A DNA stretch of 64,000 nucleotides from Leptobrachium leishanense (GCA_009667805.1 CM019075.1:12415738-12479737); one strand, 5' to 3'. Counted from the first letter of the stretch, positions 1-12,192 are shown. Made by a program: numbers and translations. The notes: a model not told the origin generated them from the letters alone.

Positions 1-1080
1 GAAGAAAGTCCCCAGTCTCCCTCCGAAATCACTTCGCCGACCAGCAGGATCTCACGAGAGGCAAGATCCTGCCAGTCATGTGACCCGGCAGCACGATCCT
101 CCATGGAGTCCTATGACCACCATGGAGGGGATTCTGGGGGCGGTGCTGTAGTGCTGGCCCAGCACCCGTGAGCTTAGCGATCGCCTGGCCTGCGACCTGC
201 TGGGGAAACCGTGACGCTTAGGTGGAAGTTAGTGAACGCTAATGTTTTCCCCTTAGTGTCCCGGTTTAAGCTCAGCTGATAGAGCCCAAAGTGAGGGAGG
301 GTTTTCATTTATATAATTTGACCAAATGAACTTACACATTAGATGATATTATGGACAGGATTGGACACGTCCATTCGTTTCCTGCAGGCATTGCCTGGGA
401 AGGAAGGATATGTGGCCTTGGGCGAGCCAGCTGTCATCTGCTAGATTTCAGCAGAAATGGAACTGGACCACTTGAGGGGACTTCTAGCTCCTCACCCACT
501 GTACAACCTTATCTTTTGGCTTTACTTGGAACATCTGGGTCGATCCTTTGATTTTTTTTTCTCCCAGACATCTTGTTGTCCACCAGACTTATCCTTGGTT
601 TGCCCAATGGCAAGTCCAGGCGTGATTAGGAAAGTATATCTTACAGTAGCAAGAGGTACTGCCACAACTGGCTGAATACTGTACACTCTTCACACAGAAG
701 TGGCATGAACACCATCCAAACCACTATCATTTACTGAAACACCCCTTTTAATAACTATGGCTTATATGATGGTATGCTAGAAGTCCTTGCTCGGTGGTGT
801 TTACCATGGACTTCCAAGTCGAGCAGTAAATTAATTGCCACAGTGGACTTTTCTTGTGTTTCAAGTACTTTGCCTGTGATATAAAGAGTGCTGCTAGTGC
901 TAATAATAAGCAGCAATTCCAAGCTGATTTGTGGCATAAGACTCTATTTTTGATCCAGTATGGCAAGGCACATCTTATAAGGTCATCAAGCTTGGTACTT
1001 CACTCCCTCGCATGTTGGCCATCTCCATTCATCTTTAGAGTCCTCTCCTCCTGTTTCCAACCCCAACCCTCCTAGATTGT
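1..1080. other. No recognised gene
   Basis: I see no convincing exon, RNA gene or complete transposon here. Open frames are short and lack recognisable domains. The stretch is probably old, decayed repeat or unique intergenic DNA. Confidence 0.4.
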
Positions 1081-1228
1081 GAGTTCCTACAGGAATAGGG
1101 CCCTCATCTCCTCCTGTACTGTTTGTCGAATGGTGTTCAATGTATTGTAACCCTGTCTATACTGTGCTTATTGTAGCGTGCTGTGGAATATGCCGGCACT
1201 TTATAAAGAAAGGATAATAATAATACAG
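1080..1228. repeat. Dispersed repeat of the 'agggccct ... aagcgctgcgg' type
   Basis: The segment runs from a 'ttgtgagttcc ... agggccctc' block to a 'tgccggcactttataaagaaagg' block followed by AAT triplets. The same pair of blocks, with varying decay, recurs in this window near 21595, 22285, 29670, 32600 and 44640, on either strand. It looks like the 3' tail of an L2-like or SINE element; the exact family is not assigned. Confidence 0.5.
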
Positions 1229-1879
1229 TGGAACGCCTCTTGACAGTTGCTGCAGATTATAACCCTTTTGGGGTGCAGGGCGGGGAGAGGTGATTCTCTA
1301 GGTGATAGACATGGATTTGTGCCCAAACTCTGAAACCTTCCTGTTGGTTTGTGTTTGTTTCTCGGCAAAACGCGTCAAGTAACAAGATGACCATCCAATG
1401 GTTCTGCAGCTGGAGCACTGATTCCTGTCCAGTGGAAATCGAAGATGCCTGCTGCCCTTCCTGATTTGGGTACCATGTGTTGAGGAATTCAGATCACATG
1501 AAGAACTGATGTGTTTCACCATGAAAAGATATATGACCAAATGGTTCAACTTGACGCTGATTACTGGGGCTACATCCTTCCAGTGAATAGCAGACATGGC
1601 TGGACACATGAAGCCCGTTAGTAACCTGGGAGATCCTGTCGAAGTGGACTCCTCATAAGAAGATAACATTTCTTTGATGCTTCCATCTACCTCTTACAGA
1701 TGCTTCAGCCTGCCACCGTTACAAATCAGGATGTCCTTATACTTACGATTGGGACCTGATCACGCCTTTTTTGGGGATCAGCTTTTTTTAAGCCAATCTG
1801 ATCCCCCAGTCTGCGTCATACTGGCCTGTGAGACTCCCAAAACAGAAGGGTGCTGGGTGGATTGGCGCTGGTTATAAAT
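1229..1879. other. No recognised feature
   Basis: A 123-codon minus-strand open frame (1298-1669) has no family I recognise and no supporting splice or polyadenylation context. I treat it as chance. Confidence 0.35.
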
Positions 1880-2860
1880 CACCAAAAAGGATATGCGCAG
1901 CTCACCAAATGGTGTTTATCTCTTACACACTGAATAAAATGTTTGTCAAGCAATAATCAGTTTTAGCGCACTTATAGATAAATAAATCCACCGTGACAAA
2001 ATGAATCCCACCACTGTGTGCTAAAAAGAATGACTAGAAAGTACTTATCTTATAACACAATTGGTTACTCGACGTGGCACATTCAGTATCTATATTGTAA
2101 ATCAGAGCAAAAAAAACGTTCATTGCGAAACACTTTGTAAAAAATTATTTGGGTATAATTTCTATTGGTCACACTCACAAATAAGGAGCCTTATAAATAT
2201 GGCTCAGTAGCTGTGGCGTCCGGGCCAATATCGGGAGCCTCGTCCCAGTCGCTCACGTTTTTACGGTTCGCACTCAGATCTTTCTCCCATATATACAATC
2301 AACCTCAAATGAGGGAAGGTAAAGACATTTTGCAGATCCCCATACTGGTACATAAATCAATAGACTGATATCATAATACACTCACGTGTCCTCGAGCCTC
2401 CTTAATCAGATGGCTCGGTAACTGCATTTTCGACCCACTTGGGGAGGGGGGGGGGTCTTTCCCTTGTGACTCCAGTATGCCCCTTCGCTTGGTCACTGGA
2501 TCGCTAGTATCATTGATGTTATCCATAATCCATTATAGCCACTCCACAGGATTAAATGGTTTTATTAACGTAAAATTAAAATTATAAAAAGTGGAACACC
2601 ACTTCTGGCCAATACATAAGACAATAAAATATCATAAAATATACAAATACCCGATACGCGTTTCGCCTAGCTTCCTGCAGGCTTCCTCAGTCGGATCCTG
2701 TGAGAGTCTCCCAGCTGAAGTCCTGCAGCCTCGGCTTTCCCTGTGTCGCCTCCCCTGCCTGTTCACAGAGGAGACAGTTCGGATGAGAGCAGAGGTGCCC
2801 GGTGCTGTATTGAAAGCTGTCCTGTGAAACCTGCATGCAGCCTTCTGCAATCACTGTAAA
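1880..2860 (-). mobile_element. Penelope-like or related foldback element, fragment
   Basis: This AT-rich stretch contains a copy of the motif 'GAAACGCG' plus 'CTGAGGA' on the minus strand (2653-2694). The same motif family is repeated in the large inverted element at 60440-62790. Phrases such as 'aggagccttataaatatggctc' resemble 'aggagccttacaattagtggctc' in that element. Ends are not defined. The class assignment is inference from the ribozyme-like motif and the shared layout. Confidence 0.4.
2653..2694 (-). ncRNA. Hammerhead-ribozyme-like motif
   Basis: On the minus strand CTGAGGA is followed by a possible stem (GCCT at the start, AGGC at the end) and then GAAACGCG. This order, CUGANGA, stem II, GAAA, is the hammerhead core. 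Penelope-like elements are known to carry hammerheads. One extra A sits between the core and stem II, and only one GAAACGCG box is present, so cleavage activity is doubtful. Confidence 0.4.
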
Positions 2861-3180
2861 TGCCGCACGTACTGCCCTGGCATTTTTTTTTAGAAGCCGA
2901 GCCGCTGGTTAGACTGTATCGGCTGGTCCCGATTACTGCACGACTCAGATCAGTGGCCTAAATAGGTATGGTAATAAGTATGACTCCCATACCTGGACTG
3001 TCGTCAATGACACATTCTTTTGCTAACTATTATTGTTACTATTTTACCTCATTTTAATGATAATTATATTTTCATTAATTTTATTGCTCTTACTAGTTTC
3101 CTATTAAAAAAATGCAACAACCAACTGTGCGGCTGTCAATCGAGGAACGGCTAGATGTTCCAGTCCAGATTAGCTACATC
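2861..3180. other. No recognised feature
   Basis: AT-rich sequence upstream of the target duplication of the next element; nothing recognisable. Confidence 0.35.
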
Positions 3181-4368
3181 CAATATCCAAATCAATGGGG
3201 GGCGTGGCCGGCTGCTGAAGGGAGAGGACGTGTGTCTTAGGAGCTCCGACCCGTTCCTCTCTCTTGGGGTTCCCTTTACTGTATTTACCCGCTGATTTTC
3301 GAACCACAGGACCCCAGAGTGGCTAGCCATCGGAGCCAAGATGTCCGGGGCCCGTTCTGTCCCCCCCCCGGACCAGAGAGAGACGATATGCGGCAGGCAT
3401 GGTGGGCCGGCGGCCATCTTGAGGCCTACCTCCGGGCTGTATTGTGGCTTGGAGGTAAGAGACTCCGCTAAACGAAGCAGGGCCTTTCCTGATCCCATCA
3501 CCCCAGCTGACCTGGTGGAAGGAGCGGACGGGGGACACGTAGGGTGGCAGGCGGGTACCCTGTCGCTTCCTGCGCTATCCGACCTGGACGTGGCGTTCCT
3601 GGCACTCGAGGGCCTTCTGTTGGAGGAGGGGGATGATGAGAGCCCATTGACGCGGGGAGCCATGCGACGCTTCATGGCGGCCATGAGGAGCTGCAGAGGC
3701 GCAAGTGCCCTGAGCGACGCTGCGCCTGAAGGGACCCGGACGGCTACAGAAGACCCGGGTGGTGAGAGCGTGGAGGAGTCCGCGGCTATGCGGTCTGGGG
3801 TGTTACTGCCTCCCGAACCTATGGTGGCTGAACTGAGCCTGGCCCAGACCGGTCATGGGGCTGTAGTGGAGGGCTGCGACATGGCCGGCATCCCGAACGA
3901 GACACTGACACTGCTACCCACACCTGGTGGTACGCAAGTTGATCGAGAGGAGAGTAGGAGGCAGGTCCCTCTCCTGATGGGAGCTGGGTCTATTTTCAGC
4001 ATTGGAGGGAAGCTGGCCCACCTGAGCGCTGAACCGGGGGAGGCAGTGGAGAGGAACCTCTCGGGGTTATCTGTTTCGCCGCCGACTCTGTCCTTGTCCC
4101 TCGCTGACGGGCCTTGTTCATTCTGCCTCATCCTGCCTGCTTCGCGGACGCCTCCATTCCGGGACACAGGCTGAGAACGGTCCTTTATTTTTCCTGCTCT
4201 GTCTTTTTGACGATGACCTGCTGTTTCCCTTACAAGACCTCTCTGTTTGCCCACACGCTGAGACTTTTCACATTGTAATTTTGTTTTTACCGATGAGACC
4301 CCCCAACTGGGGATGATTTTGTTACTTTGAGGTGCTACCCCTGGTTGATTTCCCCCCCTCGCATGCAG

Positions 4369-4406
<38 letters not shown>

Positions 4407-5000
4407 TGGCATATGCGGGTTCTCTTGGGGTACCACCGGGGCCTGGCGCCCGGTATGGCCTCCCCAAGTACCCGGGCCTGGTGCCATTTGTTTCCCTCGG
4501 TCTCCCACTGTCCTGAGGACTAACGGGCATGCACCAGGGACGGCACATTTTTGGTCATTTGCCCCCCCCTTTTTTTTATTTTATTTTTTTTTTTTTTTCC
4601 CCTCTTCCCCTCCCCCATGTCTTTCTTGTATTAGATGTGCCAAGCTGACTGTTGTATGGTTTATTATTTTTCATTTGCTGAAGCTACGAGTGGTTTTTTT
4701 TTTTTTTTTTTCTATCCTCTTACATTTGGATGAGACCCCCCTATTGGGATGATTTTGCTGACCTACAGCTGTAGTCAGTTGACTTTATATATGCATGTTC
4801 TAGATGAGACCCCCCTATTGGGGATGATTTTGCTGATATATTATTGTTTGCTGTGCCTATGCTTACTGTTTTGAACGTTATCCTTCCTATGACAGTATGG
4901 CCCTGCGAGGCCATTTTATTTGCTTGTTTTGCTGACTTTATTTCAAAATAAAAACCTTAAATACAAAAAAAAAAAAAAAAAAAAACAATATCCAAATCAA
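3181..5000 (+). mobile_element. Non-LTR retrotransposon copy with perfect 15-bp target duplications
   Basis: An identical 15-bp sequence (caatatccaaatcaa) occurs at 3181-3195 and 4986-5000. Between them lies 1790 bp that starts with a GC-rich 'ggggggcgtggccggc', contains a 277-codon open frame (3341-4174), has AATAAA at 4947-4952 and ends in an A tract. This is a target-primed insertion that kept a defined 5' end. At 1.8 kb it is too short for a full LINE, and no reverse transcriptase is visible. It is therefore either an internally deleted L1-like copy or a non-autonomous family with an ORF1-like part. The phrase 'gatgagacccccc..ttggggatgatttt' is repeated three times in the 3' part (near 4292, 4729 and 4803). 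Confidence 0.8.
3341..4174 (+). pseudogene. Open frame inside the non-LTR element (ORF1-like?)
   Basis: The 277-codon frame is GC-rich and low in hydrophobic patches. It has no coiled coil, RRM or reverse-transcriptase motif that I can see. It sits where ORF1 would lie in an L1-like element. Being flanked by target duplications, it is transposon cargo and not a host gene. Whether it is translated is unknown. Confidence 0.4.
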
Positions 5001-5261
5001 GTTGGGGGTAACTGTGTGCTAAATACAAAATAGGCGCAAGATATTGGACACTGAAATGAAAGTGTAACCTTTATTAAATCACCAGACTAAAAGTGGCATG
5101 TGCCTATGTGCACAAGCAGCCTGAAAATAAACTCAAAGAGAAGGAGTAACAAAGTATCACTATGACAGAATTGTATTGGTGCCCCTGAATATATAAAGTC
5201 TCTTAGCAAAATAGTGGGCATGTGAGCCTTCGAGGTTACAGTATTATAATGATTCAGGAGA

Positions 5262-6262
5262 TCTGAATCTGTGTGTTTGACACTGTTGACCACCCTCTCC
5301 TGCTCCTCACACTGCGTCAGCTTGGCCTCAGTGACTCCGCTCTCTCCTGGTTCTCTTCCTATCTCTCTCTCTTTGCTCCTTCAGTGTCTCCTTTGCCGGT
5401 GCTTCTTCACCACCAGTTCCTCTTTCAGTTGGGGTACCTCAAGGCTCTGTTCTAGGTCACCTACTCTTCTCAATCTATACCGCCTCTCTGGGCAACCTCA
5501 TCTCTTCCTATGGAGTCAATTATCATCTCTATGCTGACGACAGCCAATTCTACCTTTCCTCTCCCGATCTCTCTCCTCCTGTGTTGGACTGTGTCACTGC
5601 CGGCCTGTCAGCTGTCTCTGACTGGATGACTTCCCGTTTCCTAAAGCTCAACCTCTCGAAAACTGAACTTCTTATATTCCCTCCCTCTAAGACCTCAATT
5701 CCTACACCCATTTCCCTTCAGGTGAAAGGTGCCAACATTACTTCTACCTTTCAGGCTCGTTGCCTCTGGGTCCTCCTGGACTCCAATCTACCCTTCACTC
5801 CTCACATTCAGTCGCTAACCAAATCTTGCTACTTCCACCTAAAAAACATTGCGTGCATCCGTCCCTTTCTAAATCCAGACTCTACTAAACTGCTCGTCCA
5901 AGCTCTTATTATCTCCCACCTTAACTACTGTAACCTCATTCTCTCTGGCCTGAAGAGATCCCAGATTCTCCCTTTGCAGTCTGTAATGAATGCCTGTGCC
6001 CAACTCATACACCTCACCTCCTGCACCTCTCACACCTACCCCCTCTGTCAATCTCTACACTGGTTTCCTGAATCCTATAGAATCCAATTCATTATACTGG
6101 TGCTCACATACAAAGCTCTCCATAACCGCGCCGCTGCCTACAACTCCTCCCTTATTAACAGGTACAACCCATGCTGACCACTTCGCTCGGCCAACGATCT
6201 GACGCTGTCAGCTCTTCGCACCCGTACGCCTGACTCTCGCCTTCAGGACTTCTCCCCCATTC
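5262..6262 (+). mobile_element. L2-clade reverse transcriptase remnant
   Basis: Reading across frames gives 'FDTVDHPLLL', then '[10 protein letters not shown]', then the catalytic 'YADDSQFYL' block, '[12 protein letters not shown]', and a C-terminal part with '[13 protein letters not shown]' and 'YKALHN'. These blocks in this order are typical of L2/CR1-group reverse transcriptases, L2 fitting best. The copy has frameshifts near 5440 and 5540, and the VPQGS box has decayed to 'QLGYL'. The 3' end is cut off where a MITE (6263 onward) begins. Confidence 0.75.
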
Positions 6263-7975
6263 ACCGCAGGGTCGCCGGAGTGCAGGGAATACCCGTTACG
6301 ATCCCACTGACAACCCACCGGAACAGCCGGAAAAAATACACCAGAAAAAGCCGCTGAGCAGCCGATCACAGCGCAGAGCAGCTGCCGGAAAAAGCCGACA
6401 AGCTGACGAACGGGGTAAAAAGAAACAAAAAACAGTGCGCATGAAATTTACACACTTGAAACGCTGTTTGCAAAAAAACTACTGAACAAAAATGCCTGGA
6501 ATTTACATATAAGATGCAATGAATGATAATAAAAAGGTCTGTTACAGAAAAAAGAAACAAAACTATTTAAAAAGAAAAAAAGATGGAAAAAAATCCCGAA
6601 AAATGCCTAAAAGATCCTAAAAAAATCAATATATAAAGAGACTTTTTACTGCAGAATAAAATAATAACCGGTTTATTAGTATAGCGCTCACCCCTGGAGG
6701 AGCCGCTGAATAAACCCAGGATAGTCTCACCACACTAGGAATAACTATACACCAGCACACTGTTGTGGATTTTTCTAAGTTATATAATTTACTGGAGCAA
6801 TAAAGTGGCATTGAACACACATATACTTTGAAGCATGAAGCAATTGCGTTTGGATAAATGACGTAATGCGCAAAGCGGGAAAAACACGCAGCGGAAAAGA
6901 AACGGTTAATATCCTTCAGTTCGTGAGTTTAAGTCCCGCTCAAAAAGGCTCATAAATTGGTGCCCTGGGGTACCCGGGTACTAGATTCAACTGGTCAGTG
7001 AATGAACAAAAAAATCTTCGACTAGTCAACGTTGGGGCCCTGTAACTTGAAGCAATCAATTAAGTGCGCACTGATATGGAACTGTAGGCCTTGAGGCCTC
7101 TCACCCATCTGGCGAACAACTTGACCAGAACCGATGACTCGACCAAAGGATCTCTCTCTCTCTCTCTCTGCCGAATGGAACCCGGTGCCAACGAATCCTT
7201 TCTCCTGATGCCGAATCTCCGCAGTCAGGAACCGATCCGCCGCCTGCACTCCCGTTCGATCCGCGGCCCTCCTTACACGAGATCCTCCTGGAACATGCTC
7301 GTCGTTTGAACTGCTCAGCGGAATGTGGTACATGATGAGGTACACTCCTTCCCCGATCTCCAGCACTGGATAACGTAACCTGCACACGCTCCAACCTGGT
7401 TTCGATCCCAGACAGTGTCTCTCATACGTCTCACTTCTCTCGCTGCTCTACTCGTTCTCCCCATGCCATGCACGAGGCTCTGATGTCTTTCCTGGCGCCA
7501 GCATGCCCACTTCCTGTCCTCTCCCCATGGGTTTCTGGGAGATGGAGTCCCTTAGTCCAGCATAGTCCTTTATTCACACAGGCTCTGTCTCCCTCTAGTG
7601 GCAATATCAGTTTAGTCCAGAGACCCAAATCAAACACAGCGCTACACTAGATATTGGGTACAAACGGGAATATTTTTTAACATTGAAGCCTATGGGATTC
7701 TCCTGAATAGGTAAACCAGCCTAATGAAAACACTGAACAGCAGGGCATTTTGGCAACTTATCTCAGCTGTTCGGTGTCTGTGAATAGATTAACCATTGCT
7801 TCTCTATGGGGGATTTCAGTGCCGTTAAACAGGCACAGTATTTGCTGGCAGTTTGCCAAAATGTGACGAACTGTCTGCTCTCTGAATAGCCGAATGGCCC
7901 CGAAATGGCACCGTACGGGGAAATTCCCTATTCGGTGACATTTCGGGGCCAGATCGTCTCTCTCTGAATACCCCT
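6263..7975. mobile_element. CAGGG-family MITE, truncated copy with an insertion
   Basis: The segments 6263-6676 and 7651-7975 match, in the same orientation, the complete element at 49007-49896. Shared phrases include 'cgcagggtcgcc', 'gagactttttactgcag' and 'gggaatatttttaacattgaag'. The left terminus is missing. The right end reads 'tctctctgaatacccc', a decayed form of the family terminus. A separate element (6680-7647) interrupts it. Confidence 0.65.
6677..7650. mobile_element. DNA element inserted in the MITE
   Basis: Comparison with the uninterrupted copy near 49560 shows an extra 970 bp starting 'tatagcgct' and ending 'agcgctacac'. TAG flanks both sides (6677-6679, 7648-7650). The ends are short imperfect inverted repeats. 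The interior has a (CT)n run near 7153 and no coding domain I recognise. Superfamily unassigned. Confidence 0.5.
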
Positions 7976-8674
7976 TAAGTATTTGAAGCTCCTCTCTTTC
8001 CGCTCAGAGGAGAATAGTTATACTGGCCTGTCTGTGACTTCAAATTCTTATTTATTAAGCTCACAGTTGTGTTCACCCACATCCTTTCTGAAAATAAGAG
8101 GTAAGTGGGAGCAGTTGAGATACTCTTTAGCAGCTAACACTACCAGATAGAGTGCAAGCCCGTCAATACAAACGCACTCAGGACAACCCTTGGAACAAAC
8201 CAGCGAAAAATGGTTTGTGAACTGCTAACTTCTAATAACTCGGTATTGCTGGAAAATGATTAAAATCGACTTGAACGGACCTGTGCAATCAAAGAGTTGG
8301 ATGCCTTCTTGCAGCTCATTTTCCTCGAGTAGTTATTCCCAGTCTCTGTATAACCTGCCGGGAACTACATGATCTCATCTGTGCTGCGGTGACTTCGCAG
8401 ACAGCGACATCAAGTGGTGCAAAGCGAGGGAGTTTAGAGGATTACGGTCATAGGTGCCATCAATGATCTGCTGCCAACGCAGCGGCACAGTCACCGGCTG
8501 ACAAAGGCAGACGCGCAGGACAACTGCTCCCATTACACTGGCAAAAACATGGCTGAGCATCATGACCGAGAAACCCAACAGCTGTATCTTCGTCCATAGC
8601 TCCAGCACTTTATCAATCACTGCACTAAAGCATAACTTGCCAACATCATATGTAGCGTAACTTGCCATCATTGT
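7976..8674. other. No recognised feature
   Basis: No repeat boundary, exon or RNA gene seen. Confidence 0.3.
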
Positions 8675-8689
8675 ATATTTGTGTATATG

Positions 8690-8755
8690 TATGTATTTAT
8701 ATATATATATATATGTATTTATATATATACAGTATATATATATATACATAAACAT
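8690..8755. repeat. (TA)n microsatellite
   Basis: Interrupted runs of alternating T and A with occasional G and C. Confidence 0.85.
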
Positions 8756-9099
8756 AGGGAATTCCAAAGATTTATTAACCTCAGACTAAGAGCCTGATTT
8801 AATATTTTCGTCCAGTTTTTCTAAAAAAAGTATTGGCAAGTTGCAACCAATCCTTTTTTTTTCCAGTCTCCACACCATTCATCGTCCCCTTTCAACACTT
8901 TAATTTTTTCGAAGATTGGCTTACCGATAATTTTGAATAGAATCTCTAAAGCTGAAACTTGCATAAGAGAGTATAGGCACAAGCGCCGATAACTGAACCC
9001 AAATCTGTCTGGATCACAAATGCTGGTAATCTGCCTAACTGGGGGGGAAATGGCCGAATTACAGGTGAATATACACTAGTTTTGGGCAATCGGGATGAA

Positions 9100-9480
9100 T
9101 TAAATCGGGCGTGTAGGTCTTCAATAGATGAGCGGTTTCAGAGAGGCAACAGCCATTCGAATTTGGGCATTTGTGCAGAGCTCTGACCCATTGCTCCGTG
9201 CAGGCGCTATGGAACGTGCGTCCATAACGTGCGCGATTCCTTAGTGGTGCGCAATTTTCAGTTACTACACGAGTTGCGTACAAGCAAAAAAAGCTTCAGG
9301 GATTTCTGTGTTCGGAAGTCCCTGAGCTAAATAGGAGGGGGGTTCGCACGGCAAGGGACAAAAGGTGAGTAAAATTACCTAAAATAGCAAAAATATGAAA
9401 AAATAATAATTGGGCAGAGGCTTCAGCAGGCAGAAAAAAAAGGGGAACTTTTTAATTGAGTATCCTTTTAAATAAATAAA
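9100..9480. repeat. Dispersed repeat related to 55080-55390
   Basis: Both stretches share 'gcaggcgctaygga', a block ending 'aaggtragta', and a tail containing 'gggyrgaggct', in the same order. This marks an interspersed family of unknown class. Confidence 0.4.
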
Positions 9481-9498
9481 TGAAATGAGGTTTGGACT

Positions 9499-9880
9499 TT
9501 AAGGCTGGGGACACATGGCCGCACTGAGTGAGTCCATTGTGACCCCGATCCCAGGGTCCACTGCAGCGTCTCGATGGATTGACTGACAGGACCACGCAAT
9601 GTAACTGTAACGCACGTTACAACAGAACAGTGTCGTCACAAGGGGGTGCAGGGGGTGCGGTCCGCACCGGGTGACACCAACCCTAGTGATGCCACTGCAA
9701 CAGAATTAGATTTTACCTTCCCGTTAAACCGCTATGACGGACGACAGACGGGTCTACAAACCATGAGCCTCCATAGCAGCACACAGCGAAGTGGCCACAC
9801 AGAAGTCCAAGCAGAAAGAACATCCATTCTCACAGACTTTCTTTCCGCACTCCTGTATGTGCATGTAGCCTCAGCCTTAA
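9499..9880. mobile_element. TTAA-flanked MITE
   Basis: The ends are inverted (GGCTGGGGACACATG on the left, CATGTAGCCTCAGCC on the right), with TTAA on both sides (9499-9502 and 9877-9880). There is no coding capacity. TTAA targets fit piggyBac or Kolobok groups. Confidence 0.55.
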
Positions 9881-9960
9881 ACTGAATCACTGGGAGTGTG
9901 TCCTCATTATGGAGTTTATACACACACAAAAGGCAAACAACATTCTGTTTGTATGTAAAT

Positions 9961-10280
9961 GTATTTCGACATCCCTCCTATAGGTATAATATATTGATTT
10001 TAGCTAGCTTAAAATGGATAGGATGCAAACTGATGAAGGTGTTCTCGAACCCAGGACATACTTGAAAACGAGAGAAATCTCAATGTATCCTTCCTGGTAA
10101 AATCCTTTTATAAATAAATAAATAAATAGTATGTACATATATATATATATATATAGAGAGAGAGAGGGAGTGATAAGATAGATAACGATGATAGACTACA
10201 CCTTCATCAGTTTGCATCCTATCCATTTTAAGCTAGCTAAAATCAATATATTATACCTATAGGAGGGATGTCGAAATACA
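9961..10280. mobile_element. Foldback element with 85-bp inverted arms
   Basis: The arms 9961-10046 and 10194-10280 are nearly perfect reverse complements ('gtatttcgacatccctcc' against 'ggagggatgtcgaaatac'). The loop carries the 3' tail of the SINE family seen at 11312, then (AT)n and (GA)n runs. Confidence 0.75.
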
Positions 10281-11310
10281 ATATCAATCTGGGAAATCAC
10301 AGATAAGGCGTGTCAGTTTTGGAAATTGATGCAATAAGCCTTTCCCATAATTTATTTGATCCATGGGCAGGGATATTTCACCCACTACCATATCCCTAGA
10401 AAAGAAATTAAATAAATTCAGAGCCATAAAGAAACATTATAAAATCTGTACTGCGCTTTTTTTTTTTCCTCTTGATGTTATGTTTAGAATTTTTATTTCG
10501 AAAGAAAAAAAATAAATTGCTAACTGTGAAAATATTTAATTCATAGGTTTTAATGTAGCCACATATGGGCCTTCGAACAACAATGGGAATACAGAAGCTC
10601 TGCGGTCTTGGAGGAGTTAACCCCCCCCTTCCTCCTGATGCTAGGGGTAGTAATTAATGACTTCACCTCGGTCATGTGACTTGGGACGAGCCATGGGAGG
10701 GTAAAAGGAGACGACAGATACACTCTATCCAGAGGATATGAGCCGTGCCAGGAAATGTAAAGAGGAACCTGAGATTTATTTTCAACCTGGAACCAAGGAG
10801 CTTACAATCAAATGATCTCATGACCCTGTCTCACTGGCCTCCCCATAATCTCCAAAAAATGTGACACCCTGATACTAAACCCCCTAAAATAATCTGTGGT
10901 ACCATAAAACTACAGAATGGAGGGGTATACTGTTGCACCGTTCATCATTAGAGTATGAGGAATTCAGATTAGACGTTAAATCTTCAGAGTTTATTTTGGA
11001 AATTGCTAGAATGTCATCCCCCCTTGTGTCTCGTTATAATTAATTGCAATCACATGGGAAACCCATTTACCTTATTGCACCTATAGCCTGGTGACGTATT
11101 GACAGACCGCAGCCAAAGGAACCCAAGGCTACAGAATTAGAAGTTTCTGAACCAAGAAGCTGGCAATCTAATGATTCACAACCCAGTATTGTGAATAGAG
11201 GTCCCGCCACGCAGCCTTCATTCCAATGGGTCAAGTATCAGGTTGTACGTTGCATACGCAAACTCTTAGTTTGATGGCACATGATCAAAAACACAATACA
11301 TTTCTAAGTA
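10281..11310. other. No recognised gene
   Basis: Mixed AT-rich sequence with short repeated phrases such as 'gaaccaagragctkrcaatc' (near 10791 and 11150), suggesting an old duplicated repeat. No exon seen. Confidence 0.3.
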
Positions 11311-11311
11311 C

Positions 11312-11506
11312 CGGCTGGGTGGAGTAGAGGTAACATCACTGCTCTGCATGGAGAAAGCCTGTGGAGTCATGGGTTCAATCCCAGCAAGAGCACCTCTCCA
11401 GTAAGTGTCCTTGGCAAGACACCTAACGGTACATACTCGCTGCCCAGGACATACTTGAAAACGAGAGAAATCTCAATGTATCCTTCCTGGTAACATCCTT
11501 CCTCTA
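11312..11506 (+). mobile_element. tRNA-derived SINE
   Basis: The head resembles a tRNA gene, with an A-box-like 'tggagtagagg' and a B-box-like 'gggttcaatccc'. The body contains 'tgtccttggcaagacacc' and the tail 'atgtatccttcctggtaa'. A full reverse copy lies at 61341-61530. Tail-only copies are at 10053-10125 (+) and 58917-58995 (-). It is not a functional tRNA: the head lacks a clean cloverleaf and is fused to a non-tRNA body. Confidence 0.75.
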
Positions 11507-11612
11507 AAAAAAAAAGTAAAATTGTTACATTCTAGGTGTATCGGAAGAGCATTGTGCTCGTGGTGTAACCGGGCACACTGCAATAATTATCATTTAAATA
11601 GCATAATATAGA

Positions 11613-11965
11613 TTAACTCTTTTGGGTCAGATCCCTTTTTAAAGTGGTCAGGATGTGAGGAGTGCCCCTTCTCCCCCCCCCCTCCTGAGGTGATCTAGTG
11701 AAAATGTTGGGTAAAGTGGTCGAGTTTCCTCCAACCCACCCAACGTCACCAGCAGCTGGGATTTTTGAATTTCCATGCTGCCGGTCATCGAATCGGTCAA
11801 TAGTGATGTCAGCAGCAGGCACAGAGCATGTCGATGTCACCTTCTCTGAGACCACCCCCCGTAGCGAATGGTCTACATAGGCAGCCGATGGAATGGAAAT
11901 GCGCATGCACATGATCTCTCTGAATAACCTTGTAAATGTTTTAATAATGTATCCCTTTAACAATC
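11613..11965. repeat. Dispersed repeat ('aaagtggtcaggatgtgagg' family)
   Basis: The same blocks in the same order ('gtggtcagg.tgtgaggagtgcc', 'gagtttcctcca', 'gctgccggtca', 'agtgatgtca') recur at 54575-54740 and partly at 54890-55080. Class unknown. Confidence 0.5.
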
Positions 11966-12044
11966 TCTCGGCTGAGATGATATCCAGAAATTTTGCAGGC
12001 TAGTAATGGTATTAAAGGAGTATTTGCCACAAGAACTTACAATC

Positions 12045-12192
12045 CTCTAGTACAGGGGTCAGCAGGGCTCCCTGATGTTTTGGGAACTACATTTCCCATG
12101 TGGCTCAGTCACACATTGGGCTGGCTGAACCACATGGGAAATGTAGTTCCCAAAACATCAGGGAGCCAAGGTTGCTGACCCCTGCTCTAGAC
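12045..12192. mobile_element. Palindromic hAT-type MITE
   Basis: The 132-bp element (12053-12184) begins CAGGGGTCAGCA, ends with its inverse, and is almost entirely self-complementary ('gggaactacatttcccatg' inside). Flanking octamers CTCTAGTA and CTCTAGAC match at 6 of 8 positions. Eight-bp target duplications and CAGGG ends fit hAT. A relative lies at 20398-20536. Confidence 0.7.

Noticed and set aside
3853..4548. 231-codon minus-strand frame
   Set aside because: Runs through a poly-T tract (poly-lysine) antisense to the non-LTR element.
11312..11390. tRNA gene
   Set aside because: A- and B-box-like sequences are present, but the head is joined to a SINE body with other copies in the window, and no proper anticodon arm is evident.
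12053..12184. Transcription terminator hairpin
   Set aside because: The palindrome has CAGGG ends and near 8-bp duplications, so it is a MITE; such terminators are not used for vertebrate genes.
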